The translations under genes were made by a program, and so were the position numbers. A DNA stretch of 64,000 bases from RGIG3159 sp034927685 (GTDB lineage: Bacteria > Bacillota > Clostridia > Oscillospirales > Oscillospiraceae), in contig JAYFPO010000023.1 in assembly GCA_034927685.1 (NCBI GenBank), positions 62,001-126,000 on the forward strand. Reading direction: 5' to 3'. This document shows, one piece after another, positions 33,539 to 41,916 of this stretch. Every line of letters starts with the position of its first letter. Positions within the stretch are counted from its first letter, which is position 1. The notes below the pieces were generated by a model. The model saw only the letters and a list, made by a program, of their open reading frames with translations. It was not told the origin of the DNA and searched no databases.

Positions 33539-34465
33539 TTACCCTTCCCGGATTGCAATGGGGTGGCCGCGGAAATAGTCCGCCGCCGCCATCCGTTTTC
33601 CGCCCTCCGCCTGCAGCGCCGTGATCGCCAGCACGTCCCCGCCGCCGCAGGCGATTTCGAGCCCCTGCCGGGTCAGCGCCAGCAGTGTCCCAGGCGCCTT
33701 TCCAGTGGTGTTCCCGGTCGGCTCCACCCGGTAGATTTTAAACCAGGTGCCGCCAAGTTCCGCCGTGGCCACGGGCCATGGCTGCAGTCCGCGAACCTGG
33801 TCGATGATCTCCCGCCGCGACTTTGACCAGTCGATGGGACTGAGATCCCGGGTCAGCATCGGCGCAAGAGTCACCAGACGCGCATCCTGCGGCGTTCTCT
33901 CCGCCGTGCCGTTTTCGATCCTCGCCACTGTCTCGCTGAGCAGCTCCGCGCTGAGGACCGCCAGCCGATCCATCAGTTCGCCGGAGGTCTCCATGGGATC
34001 AATGGGCGTTTTTTTCACGGCAATGAGATCGCCCGCGTCCATCTCCGCCGCCAGATACATGGCCGTAACGCCGGTCTCGTCCAGATGGTTCAGAATCGCC
34101 CACTGGACCGGGCCGGAGCCGCGCAGCGCAGGCAGCAGACTGCCGTGGATGTTGATGCACCCTTGAGGCGGGATATCCAGCACCCGCTGCGGCAGGATTT
34201 TCCCGTAGGCCACAACGGCGATCAGCGCCGGACACAGCGCCCGCAGCTCGTCGCAAACCGCGTCGTCGCGGAAGGTCGTCGGCTGCTGGACCGGCAGGCC
34301 GCGCGAGAGCGCCAGCGCCTTGACCGGGGAGACGGCCAGTTTATGCCCCCGCCCCTTTGGCGTATCCGGTTTGGTATAGACAGCCGCAATCTCGTGGCCG
34401 TCCTCCAGGAGCCGCTGCAGGCAAGTCGCCGCAATCTCCGGCGTGCCCATAAAGACAATTCTCAA
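33539..34465 (-). CDS. fmt: Methionyl-tRNA formyltransferase
   Basis: Fmt formylates initiator Met-tRNA using 10-formyl-THF. The 308-residue protein has MRIVFMGTPEIAA and INIHGSLLPALRGSGPVQ (a variant of the usual SLLPRWRGAAPIQ). Catalytic residues are in VAYGKILP and TAMYLAAEMDAGD, followed by a C-terminal OB domain. The ATG overlaps the def stop by 4 bases. Confidence 0.96.
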   Translation of the reverse strand: MRIVFMGTPEIAATCLQRLLEDGHEIAAVYTKPDTPKGRGHKLAVSPVKALALSRGLPVQQPTTFRDDAVCDELRALCPALIAVVAYGKILPQRVLDIPPQGCINIHGSLLPALRGSGPVQWAILNHLDETGVTAMYLAAEMDAGDLIAVKKTPIDPMETSGELMDRLAVLSAELLSETVARIENGTAERTPQDARLVTLAPMLTRDLSPIDWSKSRREIIDQVRGLQPWPVATAELGGTWFKIYRVEPTGNTTGKAPGTLLALTRQGLEIACGGGDVLAITALQAEGGKRMAAADYFRGHPIAIREG

Positions 34466-34959
34466 GCGTCCTCGCCTTCCTTTTCCTCGTGAAGCTCCTC
34501 AAACTCCTCTTCAGTCAGGATCTGGGACGCAAGGTCCGTATAGAGCCGACCGTCCAGATGATCGTACTCATGGCAGAAGCAGCGGGCGATCAGTTCCTCT
34601 CCCTCGGCCTCATACCATTCCCCGTTCCGGTCCTGCGCACGGATTTTGACCTCGTTCGGCCGCGTCACGATGCCGTATTTCCCGGGCACACTGAGGCAGC
34701 CCTCGCCGCCGGTCTGCTCACCGGAGGTCTCGACAATCTCCGGATTGACGCACTCCAACACCGCTTCGCCGGTATCCACGATGAAAAGCCGCCGCAGCAC
34801 GCCCACCTGCGGCGCGGCCAGCCCGACGCCGCCGGCGTCAGCCAGCGTCTCTTTCATGTCGTCCAGCAGCATGTGCAGACGCGCATCAAATTTTGCCACC
34901 GGGCGAGAGGTCTTTCGAAGGGTGGGATTGCCTTCCGTCATAATATTCCGTAATGCCAT
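34462..34959 (-). CDS. def: Peptide deformylase
   Basis: Def removes the N-formyl group from new proteins. The 165-residue enzyme has all three motifs: GGVGLAAPQ at 43-51, EGCLS with metal ligand Cys88, and HEYDHLDG with ligands His130 and His134. An acidic C-terminal tail (EEEFEELHEEKEGED) follows. It is coupled to fmt. Confidence 0.96.
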   Translation of the reverse strand: MALRNIMTEGNPTLRKTSRPVAKFDARLHMLLDDMKETLADAGGVGLAAPQVGVLRRLFIVDTGEAVLECVNPEIVETSGEQTGGEGCLSVPGKYGIVTRPNEVKIRAQDRNGEWYEAEGEELIARCFCHEYDHLDGRLYTDLASQILTEEEFEELHEEKEGEDA

Positions 34960-34971
34960 CTTTCTGTCCTT

Positions 34972-37392
34972 TCATTCATAGCTGTTGAGGTCTGCAAAGA
35001 CGCCGACGCCAGACTTTTCCTTTGAAAACTCCCGCAGGAGGTAGGCGACCAGTCCCCGCGCCTCCCGCGTCGCCTGCAAACTGAGCGTCAGACGGTAGCG
35101 GTAGCGGCCACAGACTCGGGCCACCGGCGCGGGCGCGGGCCCCAGAATCCGCATTTGCAGCGTTGTTTTGGGGAGCGCCGCCTCCAGCATGCCACGAAAT
35201 CTCTCCGAGGCCTCCTCTGCCTTGCACTCAAATGGGCCGGAAAAGGTCAGGGTAATCAGATCGGCAAAGGGCGGACAGCCGCGAAGCTGCCGCAGCGGCA
35301 GCTCCAGCGCGTAGAAGCCGTCATAGTCCTGCCTGGCCGCGAGCTGCAGCACCGGGTTTTCCGGCGTCATGGTCTGGATCAGCGCCCGGCCGTCCTCCGT
35401 GCCGCGCCCGGACCGCCCAACCACCTGCGTAATGATGGAAAACGCCGTCTCCGCCGCGCGAAAATTCTCCATGTAGAGCGCCGCGTCGGCATCCAGCACG
35501 CCCACCAGATTGACGTTTGGAAAGTTGAGGCCCTTGGTCACCATCTGCGTGCCGACCAGCACCGGGAGATTCTCCTCCCGAAAGCGGGTCAAAATCGCCT
35601 CGTGAGAGTTGGTCGCGGTCACGGTGTCCGCGTCCATGCGGAGGATTTCCTTCCCCGGCAGGAGCGCTTCCAGCTCCGCCTGCACCCGCTGCGTGCCGAA
35701 GCCCACCGTTTTGAGGTGACCACCGCACTGGGGACAGTTCTGCGGCACCGGCTGAGAGTGGCCGCAGTAGTGGCACATCAGGCGGCCGTTGGCCCGGTGG
35801 TAGGTCAGATTGACGCTGCAATTGGGACACTGCGGCACGTCGCCGCAGTCCACGCAAACCATCATCCGACTGGTTCCGCGCCGGTTGAGAAATAAAATTG
35901 CCTGTCTGCCCTCGTTGTGCAGCAAGGCGTCCCGCAGACCTCGGCTGAGCGCGGAGCCATTGCCGGCCCGCAGTTCCAGCTTCATATCGACCAACTCCGC
36001 CGCAGGCAGCGCACGGCCGTTATAGCGCTCCATCAGGGTATAAAGGGAGTATTGCCCATGCCGTGCCCGGTACATACTCTCCACCGATGGCGTGGCAGAA
36101 CCCAGCAGCACCAGTGCGTGTTCCTTGTTTCCGCGGTAAATCGCCACCTCCCGCGCGTGATAGCGGGGCGAATTTTCCGACTTATAGCTGTGCTCGTGCT
36201 CCTCATCGAGAATCAGCAGGCCCAGGCTGCGCAGCGGCGCAAAGACCGCAGACCTTGTGCCGACCACCACGGAAGCATCCCCTGTACGAATGCGCTTCCA
36301 CTCGTCGTAACGCTCGCCGATGCGGAGGCTGCTGTGCAGCACGGCAACCTGTGTTCCAAAGTGTGCGGTCAGCAGCTCTACGAGCTGCGGCGTCAGGGAA
36401 ATTTCCGGCACAAGCAGCATGGCCGACCGTCCCTCCGCCAAACAGTCCTGAATCAGGGACAGGTAGACCGCCGTCTTACCGCTGCCGGTAACACCGTAGA
36501 GCAGCGCGACGCCGGGGGTTTCCCGCTGCCGGCGCTGTCGCAGGCTCTCGCAGACCTCACGCTGATCCGGGTTTAGCACCAGCGGAGCTGCCGCCTGTGC
36601 GCTGACACGGTAGGCGCTGCGAAGCACCTCCTGCCGCAATTCCCGCACATAGCCCAGTTCCGACAGCCGTTTGATCGTCCCCAGTGACGCGCCGGTGAAG
36701 TAACAAAGCTCCTTTTGCGAAACACTGCCCGTGACACAGAGCAGCTCCAACACCGCTGCCTGCATGGGTGCGCGCCGCTTCTGGGCGGCGGCAAAGGCCG
36801 CTGCTTCCTCCGACGGCACCGCCAGGGAGAGCAGCGTTTCAGTCTTATCCAGGTTTTTCCGCTGCACGGTCCGGCTGACCGTCAGAAACCCGCGGCGCGA
36901 CAGCGTCTGCAGCTCCGCCTTCCGGTCGCCGCCAAGCAGGCTCCGCAGTTTTCCCTCGGCGGCGCTTCCGCCCAGGCCCTCCACCGCCTCCATGAGCGCA
37001 AGCTGCTCCTGCTGCCCGGCCAGCTTTTCCCGCCAGCCGGTATCCGGCACGATTTCATAGGTATCCTCGGCGCGAAACCAGAGCCCCGCCGGCAGCATGG
37101 CCTTGATGGCGTCATAAAAGGTGCAGAAATACCGCTCCCGCAGGAACGCCGCCAGCTTCAGCGTTCCTTCCTCCAGCAGCGGTTCCGGGTCCAGCAGAGC
37201 GGCAACGGCCTTCAGTCCCTCGCCGTCCCCCTCCTCCAGGGAGAGGAGCATCCCCTCGGTGGCGCGGTTCCCCCGGCCAAAGGGCACGAGGACGCGCATC
37301 CCCGGCTTGGGATTCCAGTCCGCGGGTACCAGGTAGGTATAGGGTTTGTCAATTGCATAGATCGCGGTCTCCACCGCCACCCTGGCTCTCAT
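34972..37392 (-). CDS. priA: Primosomal protein N' (replication restart helicase PriA)
   Basis: PriA reloads the replicative helicase at stalled forks. The 806-residue protein has an N-terminal DNA-binding domain and Walker A YGVTGSGKTAVY. DEEHEHSYK, a zinc-binding insert (CVDCGDVPQCPNC, CHYCGHSQPVPQNCPQCGG) and helicase C motifs (VVGRSGRG) follow. ATG at 37392 follows a long GGAGGGGGG. The usual Firmicute neighbour coaBC between rpoZ and priA is absent. Confidence 0.96.
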   Translation of the reverse strand: MRARVAVETAIYAIDKPYTYLVPADWNPKPGMRVLVPFGRGNRATEGMLLSLEEGDGEGLKAVAALLDPEPLLEEGTLKLAAFLRERYFCTFYDAIKAMLPAGLWFRAEDTYEIVPDTGWREKLAGQQEQLALMEAVEGLGGSAAEGKLRSLLGGDRKAELQTLSRRGFLTVSRTVQRKNLDKTETLLSLAVPSEEAAAFAAAQKRRAPMQAAVLELLCVTGSVSQKELCYFTGASLGTIKRLSELGYVRELRQEVLRSAYRVSAQAAAPLVLNPDQREVCESLRQRRQRETPGVALLYGVTGSGKTAVYLSLIQDCLAEGRSAMLLVPEISLTPQLVELLTAHFGTQVAVLHSSLRIGERYDEWKRIRTGDASVVVGTRSAVFAPLRSLGLLILDEEHEHSYKSENSPRYHAREVAIYRGNKEHALVLLGSATPSVESMYRARHGQYSLYTLMERYNGRALPAAELVDMKLELRAGNGSALSRGLRDALLHNEGRQAILFLNRRGTSRMMVCVDCGDVPQCPNCSVNLTYHRANGRLMCHYCGHSQPVPQNCPQCGGHLKTVGFGTQRVQAELEALLPGKEILRMDADTVTATNSHEAILTRFREENLPVLVGTQMVTKGLNFPNVNLVGVLDADAALYMENFRAAETAFSIITQVVGRSGRGTEDGRALIQTMTPENPVLQLAARQDYDGFYALELPLRQLRGCPPFADLITLTFSGPFECKAEEASERFRGMLEAALPKTTLQMRILGPAPAPVARVCGRYRYRLTLSLQATREARGLVAYLLREFSKEKSGVGVFADLNSYE

Positions 37393-37440
37393 CGGGCGGA
37401 CCCCCCCTCCACGAACAGATAAGGCGTAGGCCATAGGCAC

Positions 37441-37470
37441 GCTCGGTCATGCGAGCATGACCAAACGAGC
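37441..37470. repeat. Hairpin in the rpoZ-priA spacer
   Basis: GGTCATGC and GCATGACC are separated by GA and extended by outer GCTC/GAGC arms with a three-base bulge. It has no T run. It lies where coaBC is found in related operons and could be an internal processing or attenuation stem. Confidence 0.5.
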
Positions 37471-37493
37471 AAAAGGCCTGCGCCTCGGTGCGC

Positions 37494-37700
37494 TTATTTT
37501 TTGTACTCTTCCTTCATGGCGGCGTTCAGCTTTCCCTCCGCCACCTCGTGGATCGCCATGGTGACCGGCTTTTCCGTCAGCGCGATGTGCTCCTGCTCGG
37601 CTTCCTCAGAGATCTGGCGGGCCCGCCTGGCCACCGCGTTGACGAGAAGATAGCGGCTGTCGATGTGAGTCAACAGCTCGGAAATCGGTGGGTACAGCAT
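37494..37700 (-). CDS. rpoZ: RNA polymerase omega subunit
   Basis: Omega helps fold the beta' subunit. The 68-residue protein begins MLYPPISELLTHIDSRYLLV, the family signature (P---L----SRY-LV). VARRARQISEE and VTMAIHEVAEGKL follow. It ends 2 bases after gmk begins its stop context, tightly packed in the gmk-rpoZ order. Confidence 0.93.
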   Translation of the reverse strand: MLYPPISELLTHIDSRYLLVNAVARRARQISEEAEQEHIALTEKPVTMAIHEVAEGKLNAAMKEEYKK

Positions 37701-37702
37701 TG

Positions 37703-38308
37703 TTATCGTTCCTCCTTGAGATAATTCAAACGGTTTCGCGTCCGGTAATGGGACGCCTCGATAATACAGGACAGCTCCCCTGCCGCCTTTTCCACGTTGT
37801 CGGTCTCCGAGACGACCAGATAGTCGTAGCGGGGCGCCATGGTGTATTCCCGGCGGGCCGTCTCGAGACGCTTTTGGATTTTTTCCGGTGCGGTATCGCC
37901 CCGGCTCCGCAAGCGGCGCTCCAACTCGCCGAAGGAAGGCGCCGCGAGAAAAATCGTCACCGCGTCCGGGCGCTTCTCCTTGACTTGCAGCGCGCCGCAG
38001 ACTTCAATGTCCAGAAGAATATCATACCCCAAATCCATCGCTTCGTCAATGGGCTTTGCCGGTGTTCCATAGCAATTTCCCACATATTCGGCATGTTCCA
38101 GCAATTCATTCCCATCCGCCATGGTCTGGAACCGCTCCCGGCTCACAAAATAATAGTTCACGCCGTCCGTTTCGCCGGGCCGGATGTCCCGCGTTGTCGC
38201 GGAGACAGAAAAGCGCAGCAGCGGGTGCCGCTCCATGACCCGCCGAATTACCGTGCTCTTGCCGACGCCGGACGGGCCGGAAATCACAATCAGCTGTCCC
38301 TTACTCAA
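37703..38308 (-). CDS. gmk: Guanylate kinase
   Basis: Gmk converts GMP to GDP. The 201-residue enzyme has Walker A VISGPSGVGKSTVIRR, SVSATTRDIRPGE and YYFVSRERF. The start is TTG at 38308 (then SKGQLIV), inside the remA 3' end; upstream in-frame residues are remA shadow. Overlap with remA is 8 bases. Confidence 0.95.
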   Translation of the reverse strand: MSKGQLIVISGPSGVGKSTVIRRVMERHPLLRFSVSATTRDIRPGETDGVNYYFVSRERFQTMADGNELLEHAEYVGNCYGTPAKPIDEAMDLGYDILLDIEVCGALQVKEKRPDAVTIFLAAPSFGELERRLRSRGDTAPEKIQKRLETARREYTMAPRYDYLVVSETDNVEKAAGELSCIIEASHYRTRNRLNYLKEER

Positions 38309-38567
38309 GCTCTTCGTCCTCCTCCGGCAGTTCCTTGTCGACCGCACGGCCCGCGATGGTCTCCGGCAGGATCGCCGAGAGAATCACATGATCCGTATCC
38401 ATCAGGATCACCGCCCGGGTGCGACGGCCATAGGTAGCGTCGATGCACATGCCCCGATCCTTCGCCTCCTGAATGACCCGCTTGATGGGCGCCGACTCCG
38501 GGCTGACGATGGCCAGCAGTCTGCCGGAGGAAATCATATTGCCAAACCCAATGTTAATCAGCTTCAT
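38301..38567 (-). CDS. remA: RemA/DUF370 regulatory protein
   Basis: RemA is a small DNA-binding ring-forming regulator; in Bacillus it activates matrix and osmoprotection genes. The 88-residue protein begins MKLINIGFGNMISSGRLLAI and has IKRVIQEAKDRGMCIDATYGRRTRAVI, both diagnostic. The acidic C-terminal tail is longer than in Bacillus. It sits between yicC and gmk in the standard order. Confidence 0.94.
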   Translation of the reverse strand: MKLINIGFGNMISSGRLLAIVSPESAPIKRVIQEAKDRGMCIDATYGRRTRAVILMDTDHVILSAILPETIAGRAVDKELPEEDEELE

Positions 38568-38579
38568 ATTGCCCTCCTG

Positions 38580-39458
38580 TCACTCAATGTTCTGCACCTG
38601 TTCCCGGATTTTTTCCAGCTCCGCCTTGATGGCGACCACGCTCCCGGTCTGCTCCAGATCATTGCCCTTGGAACCGATGGTGTTGGCCTCCCGGTTCATC
38701 TCCTGCAACAGAAAGTCCAGTTTTCTTCCGACCGGGCCGCCGCTTCGCAGCATGGCACGCAGCTGGTCGAAGTGGCTGCGGAGGCGAACCGTCTCCTCAT
38801 CCACGGCCACCTTATCGGCGAAGATTGCCGCTTCGGTCAGAATCCGGCCTTCGTCGATGGCAGTGTTTTCCAGCACTTCCTTCATTTTTGCCGCCAACCG
38901 CTCCCGGTATTCCGCCACGGTCACAGGGCTGCGCGCCTCCACTGCGGAAACCAGCTCCAGAATCGTCGCGGCGCGGCCAAGCAAATCCTGCTCCATGGCA
39001 GCGCCCTCGGCAGTACGCATCTGCGTATGCTTCTGAAGGGCGGCGTCCACCACGGCTAACAGTTCCCGCAGCTCCCGTTCCTCGTCCTCTTCCTCTTTTT
39101 CCACCACAAATACATCCGTGAATTTACAGAGCGCAGAGGCGGAAATATCATCCTGCACGCCGTACTGCGACACCATTTCCCGCATGGCGGAGAGGTACCC
39201 CTCCAGCACCGGGCGATTCAGAGAAACCTTCGAATTGCTGCCCGCCACCACATTGACGCTGATGAACACATCCACCTTGCCCCGGGTGATCTCCGCCTTA
39301 ATCCGCTGCTTGACCGGGTCCTCCGCAAAGCTGTAAAGCCGCGGCAGCTTGACCGTGCAGTCCAGATAGCGGTTGTTGACCGAGCGGATCTCCACTGTGA
39401 TCTCCCGGTTGCCGACAGTCTCCGCGGCTCTGCCATAGCCAGTCATACTCTTTATCAC
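38580..39458 (-). CDS. YicC-family endoribonuclease-like protein
   Basis: YicC proteins are stress-induced RNases; the E. coli member degrades RyhB. The 292-residue protein begins IKSMTGYGRAAETVGNREI and has SVNNRYLDCTVKLPR, DEGRILTEAAIFADK and the C-terminal DFLLQEMNREANTIGSK. The start is GTG at 39458 after AAGGGG. It is the first gene of the long conserved operon and lies 4 bases from the previous stop. Confidence 0.94.
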   Translation of the reverse strand: MIKSMTGYGRAAETVGNREITVEIRSVNNRYLDCTVKLPRLYSFAEDPVKQRIKAEITRGKVDVFISVNVVAGSNSKVSLNRPVLEGYLSAMREMVSQYGVQDDISASALCKFTDVFVVEKEEEDEERELRELLAVVDAALQKHTQMRTAEGAAMEQDLLGRAATILELVSAVEARSPVTVAEYRERLAAKMKEVLENTAIDEGRILTEAAIFADKVAVDEETVRLRSHFDQLRAMLRSGGPVGRKLDFLLQEMNREANTIGSKGNDLEQTGSVVAIKAELEKIREQVQNIE

Positions 39459-39462
39459 GCGT

Positions 39463-39981
39463 CTATTCCCCTTTTCCAAGATTCCGGCCGATGCGCCGGA
39501 GATACAGGCCGATCAGCCTGGAAAACCCAATGTCATAGAGTACGAATACCGCCATGCCGATGAAAAAAACCGGCAGCGTTCCCAGCGGAACCAGGTCGGT
39601 CAACGCCGTGAACGCGCTCCGGAACAACAAGAGCAACACAAAGAAGGCCGCCGTATAGGTCAGCAGCTTCAGCGGCCATTCCGCAAGCAGTCTGCCGATC
39701 TGTTCGATCAGGCTCTTGAGCAAGCCGTAATAACCAAAAAATACCGCGTACCACAGGGCCGCGCTCTTCTCCGGCAGGAGCAGCAACGCAAGCGCCGCCG
39801 TGACAACATACACCGCGCAGCCGGTCCGCAGGCCGCCGCGCAGCACCGCGGCCGCTGGAATCAGCCCGGCCACCGCAGCCGCCGCGATGACGAAGCCCGA
39901 CAGCAGCCCGCCAAAATACAGGATCGCCACGGAGAGCGCCGCGAGAACACCGCCCAGCGCAATGATTCTCGACCGTTTCAT
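39463..39981 (-). CDS. Small multi-pass membrane protein
   Basis: A 172-residue protein with about five predicted membrane spans (ALGGVLAALSVAILYFGGLL, then VIAAAAVAGLIPAAAV, TAALALLLLP and others). Its start (IALGGVLAALSVAILY) resembles ECF S-component-like or YoaK-type small membrane proteins, but no family is secure. Its ATG overlaps the DnaJ-like stop by one base, so it is coupled to it. Function unknown. Confidence 0.78.
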   Translation of the reverse strand: MKRSRIIALGGVLAALSVAILYFGGLLSGFVIAAAAVAGLIPAAAVLRGGLRTGCAVYVVTAALALLLLPEKSAALWYAVFFGYYGLLKSLIEQIGRLLAEWPLKLLTYTAAFFVLLLLFRSAFTALTDLVPLGTLPVFFIGMAVFVLYDIGFSRLIGLYLRRIGRNLGKGE

Positions 39982-40592
39982 CAGCAGCCATGGCCTCCGC
40001 CGAGACAGCTGCAGAGACAGTTGGCGCAGAGCATCGTGGTGCAGACGTCGTCACAGTCGCCGCCGGCCCCGTAGTTGGTCTGCCGGTACGGGAACCCGCC
40101 GCCCTGCACGTTGCGCAGCGCCTGCTGATACTCGGGGTTTTGCGGTTCCATGCTGCACGCCGACTGGAAATTCCGGCGCGCGTCATCCATCCAGCCCTTG
40201 CGGTAGGCCACAGCGCCGCAGAGATAATACCACTCCGCATCCGTGTCCGCCACGGTCCGAAGCATCCTGTCCGCCGCGTCCAGATCGCCGCGGTTAATGG
40301 CCTGCCGCGCTCTGGCATAGACCTCATTGCTGCCGGACGAGTAGTGGCTCGCGCTCTGATAGCTCTGGCTGCTCTGCCTCTGGTAGCTTTGTCCGCCGCC
40401 GCCCGCGCGATCTCTTGTAACCGTATCGTAGGCCTCGTTGATGTCCTTCATCTTCTCCTGCGCCAGATCGGCAAGAGGGTTGTCCACATAGTTGTCCGGA
40501 TGATATTTTCGGGCAAGCTCGCGATACGCGCGCTTTACCTCCTCGTCCGTCGCGGAAGGAGAGACGCCGAGCACTTCATAGGGATCATTCAT
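39981..40592 (-). CDS. DnaJ-domain protein with TPR-like region and Cys-rich tail
   Basis: A 203-residue protein. The N-terminal J domain (1-65) has DPYEVLGVSPSATDEEVKRA and the HPD motif (RKYHPDN). A Ser/Gln linker follows, then a TPR-like region (VADTDAEWYYLCGAVAYRKG). The tail is cysteine-rich (CDDVCTTMLCANCLCSCLGG). It is not the full chaperone DnaJ, since it lacks the G/F and zinc domains. It is a known Clostridial architecture of unknown partner, followed by a membrane protein. Confidence 0.87.
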   Translation of the reverse strand: MNDPYEVLGVSPSATDEEVKRAYRELARKYHPDNYVDNPLADLAQEKMKDINEAYDTVTRDRAGGGGQSYQRQSSQSYQSASHYSSGSNEVYARARQAINRGDLDAADRMLRTVADTDAEWYYLCGAVAYRKGWMDDARRNFQSACSMEPQNPEYQQALRNVQGGGFPYRQTNYGAGGDCDDVCTTMLCANCLCSCLGGGHGC

Positions 40593-40629
40593 AGCTGCAC
40601 CTATATCTTTCTTCTGATTTTCTCTTTAC

Positions 40630-41502
40630 TTACGCGCGGCGTTTCCGACGGCGGAATGTTCCCTTGGACACTGCCTCCAGCACGGCAGGCAGGCCAAAAT
40701 AAAGGATGTTTTCCGCCACAGCCCCATGACCGCCGCGGTCCATCAGTTCGAAGGCAGACGCCGCCAGATCGAGGGAGGCATCCATTCCCTGCCGGAGCTC
40801 GGACAGGTCCTGCTCCGACAGTGTGCCATTTTGGGGAGAGAACCGATAGCGTAGGGGATTGTAGCTGTCCTTTGCACAGTCGCGGCGTAAGTCGTCCAGC
40901 GCGTCCAACAGATACACATAGCGCCCGACGTGATAGAGCACCTGTTCCGCCGGGCGGCGCTGTCGGGGGTTCTCCCACCAGTCCGCGCAACCCTTTAAAA
41001 TGGCGGCAAAAGCGTCCGCCGTCCGGTCAATGCTGCCGGAACGCTCCCGCTCCATGGCGCTCAGTGCCGCCAACCGCTCCCGAATGAGCCGGTCCATCTC
41101 CGGTCGACGCGCCGACGCCTTCCGGTAGGCGCGGGAAAAAAACCAGGCGCCAACACCCGCGGCGCGGCGGCGAAAAAAGCCGCCGTCCTGCATTTCGTCT
41201 CGCAGCTTCCAGTAGCTCAGGAGCGTCGTCAAATCGGCGGCATACTCCATAGCGGCATCCGCCTCCGTGCAAGTCTTGCACCGCACCAGCGACGCCGGAC
41301 ACCAGCAGCGGGCGGTTTCTCCCTTTCCCTGCCCCATGGTCAGGAGTACATAGAGGAAGGTCATATCATAGCTGAGAAGGAACCGCGTAAAAAAGCCATA
41401 GCGCTTGCCGAGGCACCGGCAGAGGCCGCAGTAGTCGGCCTGCCACCGGTTCAAGTCCCGGACCTTCAGTTCCTCCCGCAGGGGACGCACATATCCAAAC
41501 AT
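40630..41502 (-). CDS. DUF5685 family protein
   Basis: A 290-residue protein beginning MFGYVRPLREELKVRDLNRW, then ADYCGLCRCLGKRYGFFTRF. The CGLC motif and the later CWCPASLVRCKTC give a probable metal- or cofactor-binding cysteine set. Helical throughout, it ends in a basic tail. The family is widespread in Clostridia and often beside dnaJ-like genes, as here. Function unknown. Confidence 0.85.
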   Translation of the reverse strand: MFGYVRPLREELKVRDLNRWQADYCGLCRCLGKRYGFFTRFLLSYDMTFLYVLLTMGQGKGETARCWCPASLVRCKTCTEADAAMEYAADLTTLLSYWKLRDEMQDGGFFRRRAAGVGAWFFSRAYRKASARRPEMDRLIRERLAALSAMERERSGSIDRTADAFAAILKGCADWWENPRQRRPAEQVLYHVGRYVYLLDALDDLRRDCAKDSYNPLRYRFSPQNGTLSEQDLSELRQGMDASLDLAASAFELMDRGGHGAVAENILYFGLPAVLEAVSKGTFRRRKRRA

Positions 41503-41505
41503 GGT

Positions 41506-41913
41506 TCATTCCTGTACAAATCCGGTAATTCGGAAACGGACGGTATTCTTCTTTTCCAGACGGCGGTTCCAGAGCAACGCCGGGACCATGCCCAGCACGA
41601 AGCCCACGCCGCCCCATAGGCCCGGCAGACGCGACACGGCGTTTCCCAGAAAGTATCCCACAAAAAACATCAGAATTGGCAGCGCATACACCAGCATTGC
41701 CGCGCCAAGCACCACCCCGGTATCCGATTCCAGCGTAACCCGGTCTCCGGGCTGTGCCCCGATGGGATTCTCCGCCCGGACAAACAGCGTCTGCCTGGCA
41801 GCGCCGCAGCCGCCGCAGCGGTGACAGTCGCCGCTGCAAGCGCTTTCCCGCTCCAAAAACACCTCGGCGTGCTCCGTGTCCAGGATTCGTTTTACTTCCA
41901 CAGTCTGCCGCAT
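41506..41913 (-). CDS. RseC/MucC-family membrane protein
   Basis: A 135-residue protein of the RseC/MucC family, linked to the Rnf/SoxR-reducing system in other bacteria. An N-terminal cysteine cluster (CSGDCHRCGGCGA) could bind an iron-sulfur or zinc ion. The next segment (AENPIGAQPGDRVTLES) is family-typical, and two membrane spans follow. No rnf genes are adjacent. Confidence 0.87.
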   Translation of the reverse strand: MRQTVEVKRILDTEHAEVFLERESACSGDCHRCGGCGAARQTLFVRAENPIGAQPGDRVTLESDTGVVLGAAMLVYALPILMFFVGYFLGNAVSRLPGLWGGVGFVLGMVPALLWNRRLEKKNTVRFRITGFVQE

Positions 41914-41916
41914 ATT

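Noticed and set aside
37441..37470. Intrinsic terminator before priA
   Set aside because: Stable stem but no T run; kept as a hairpin only.
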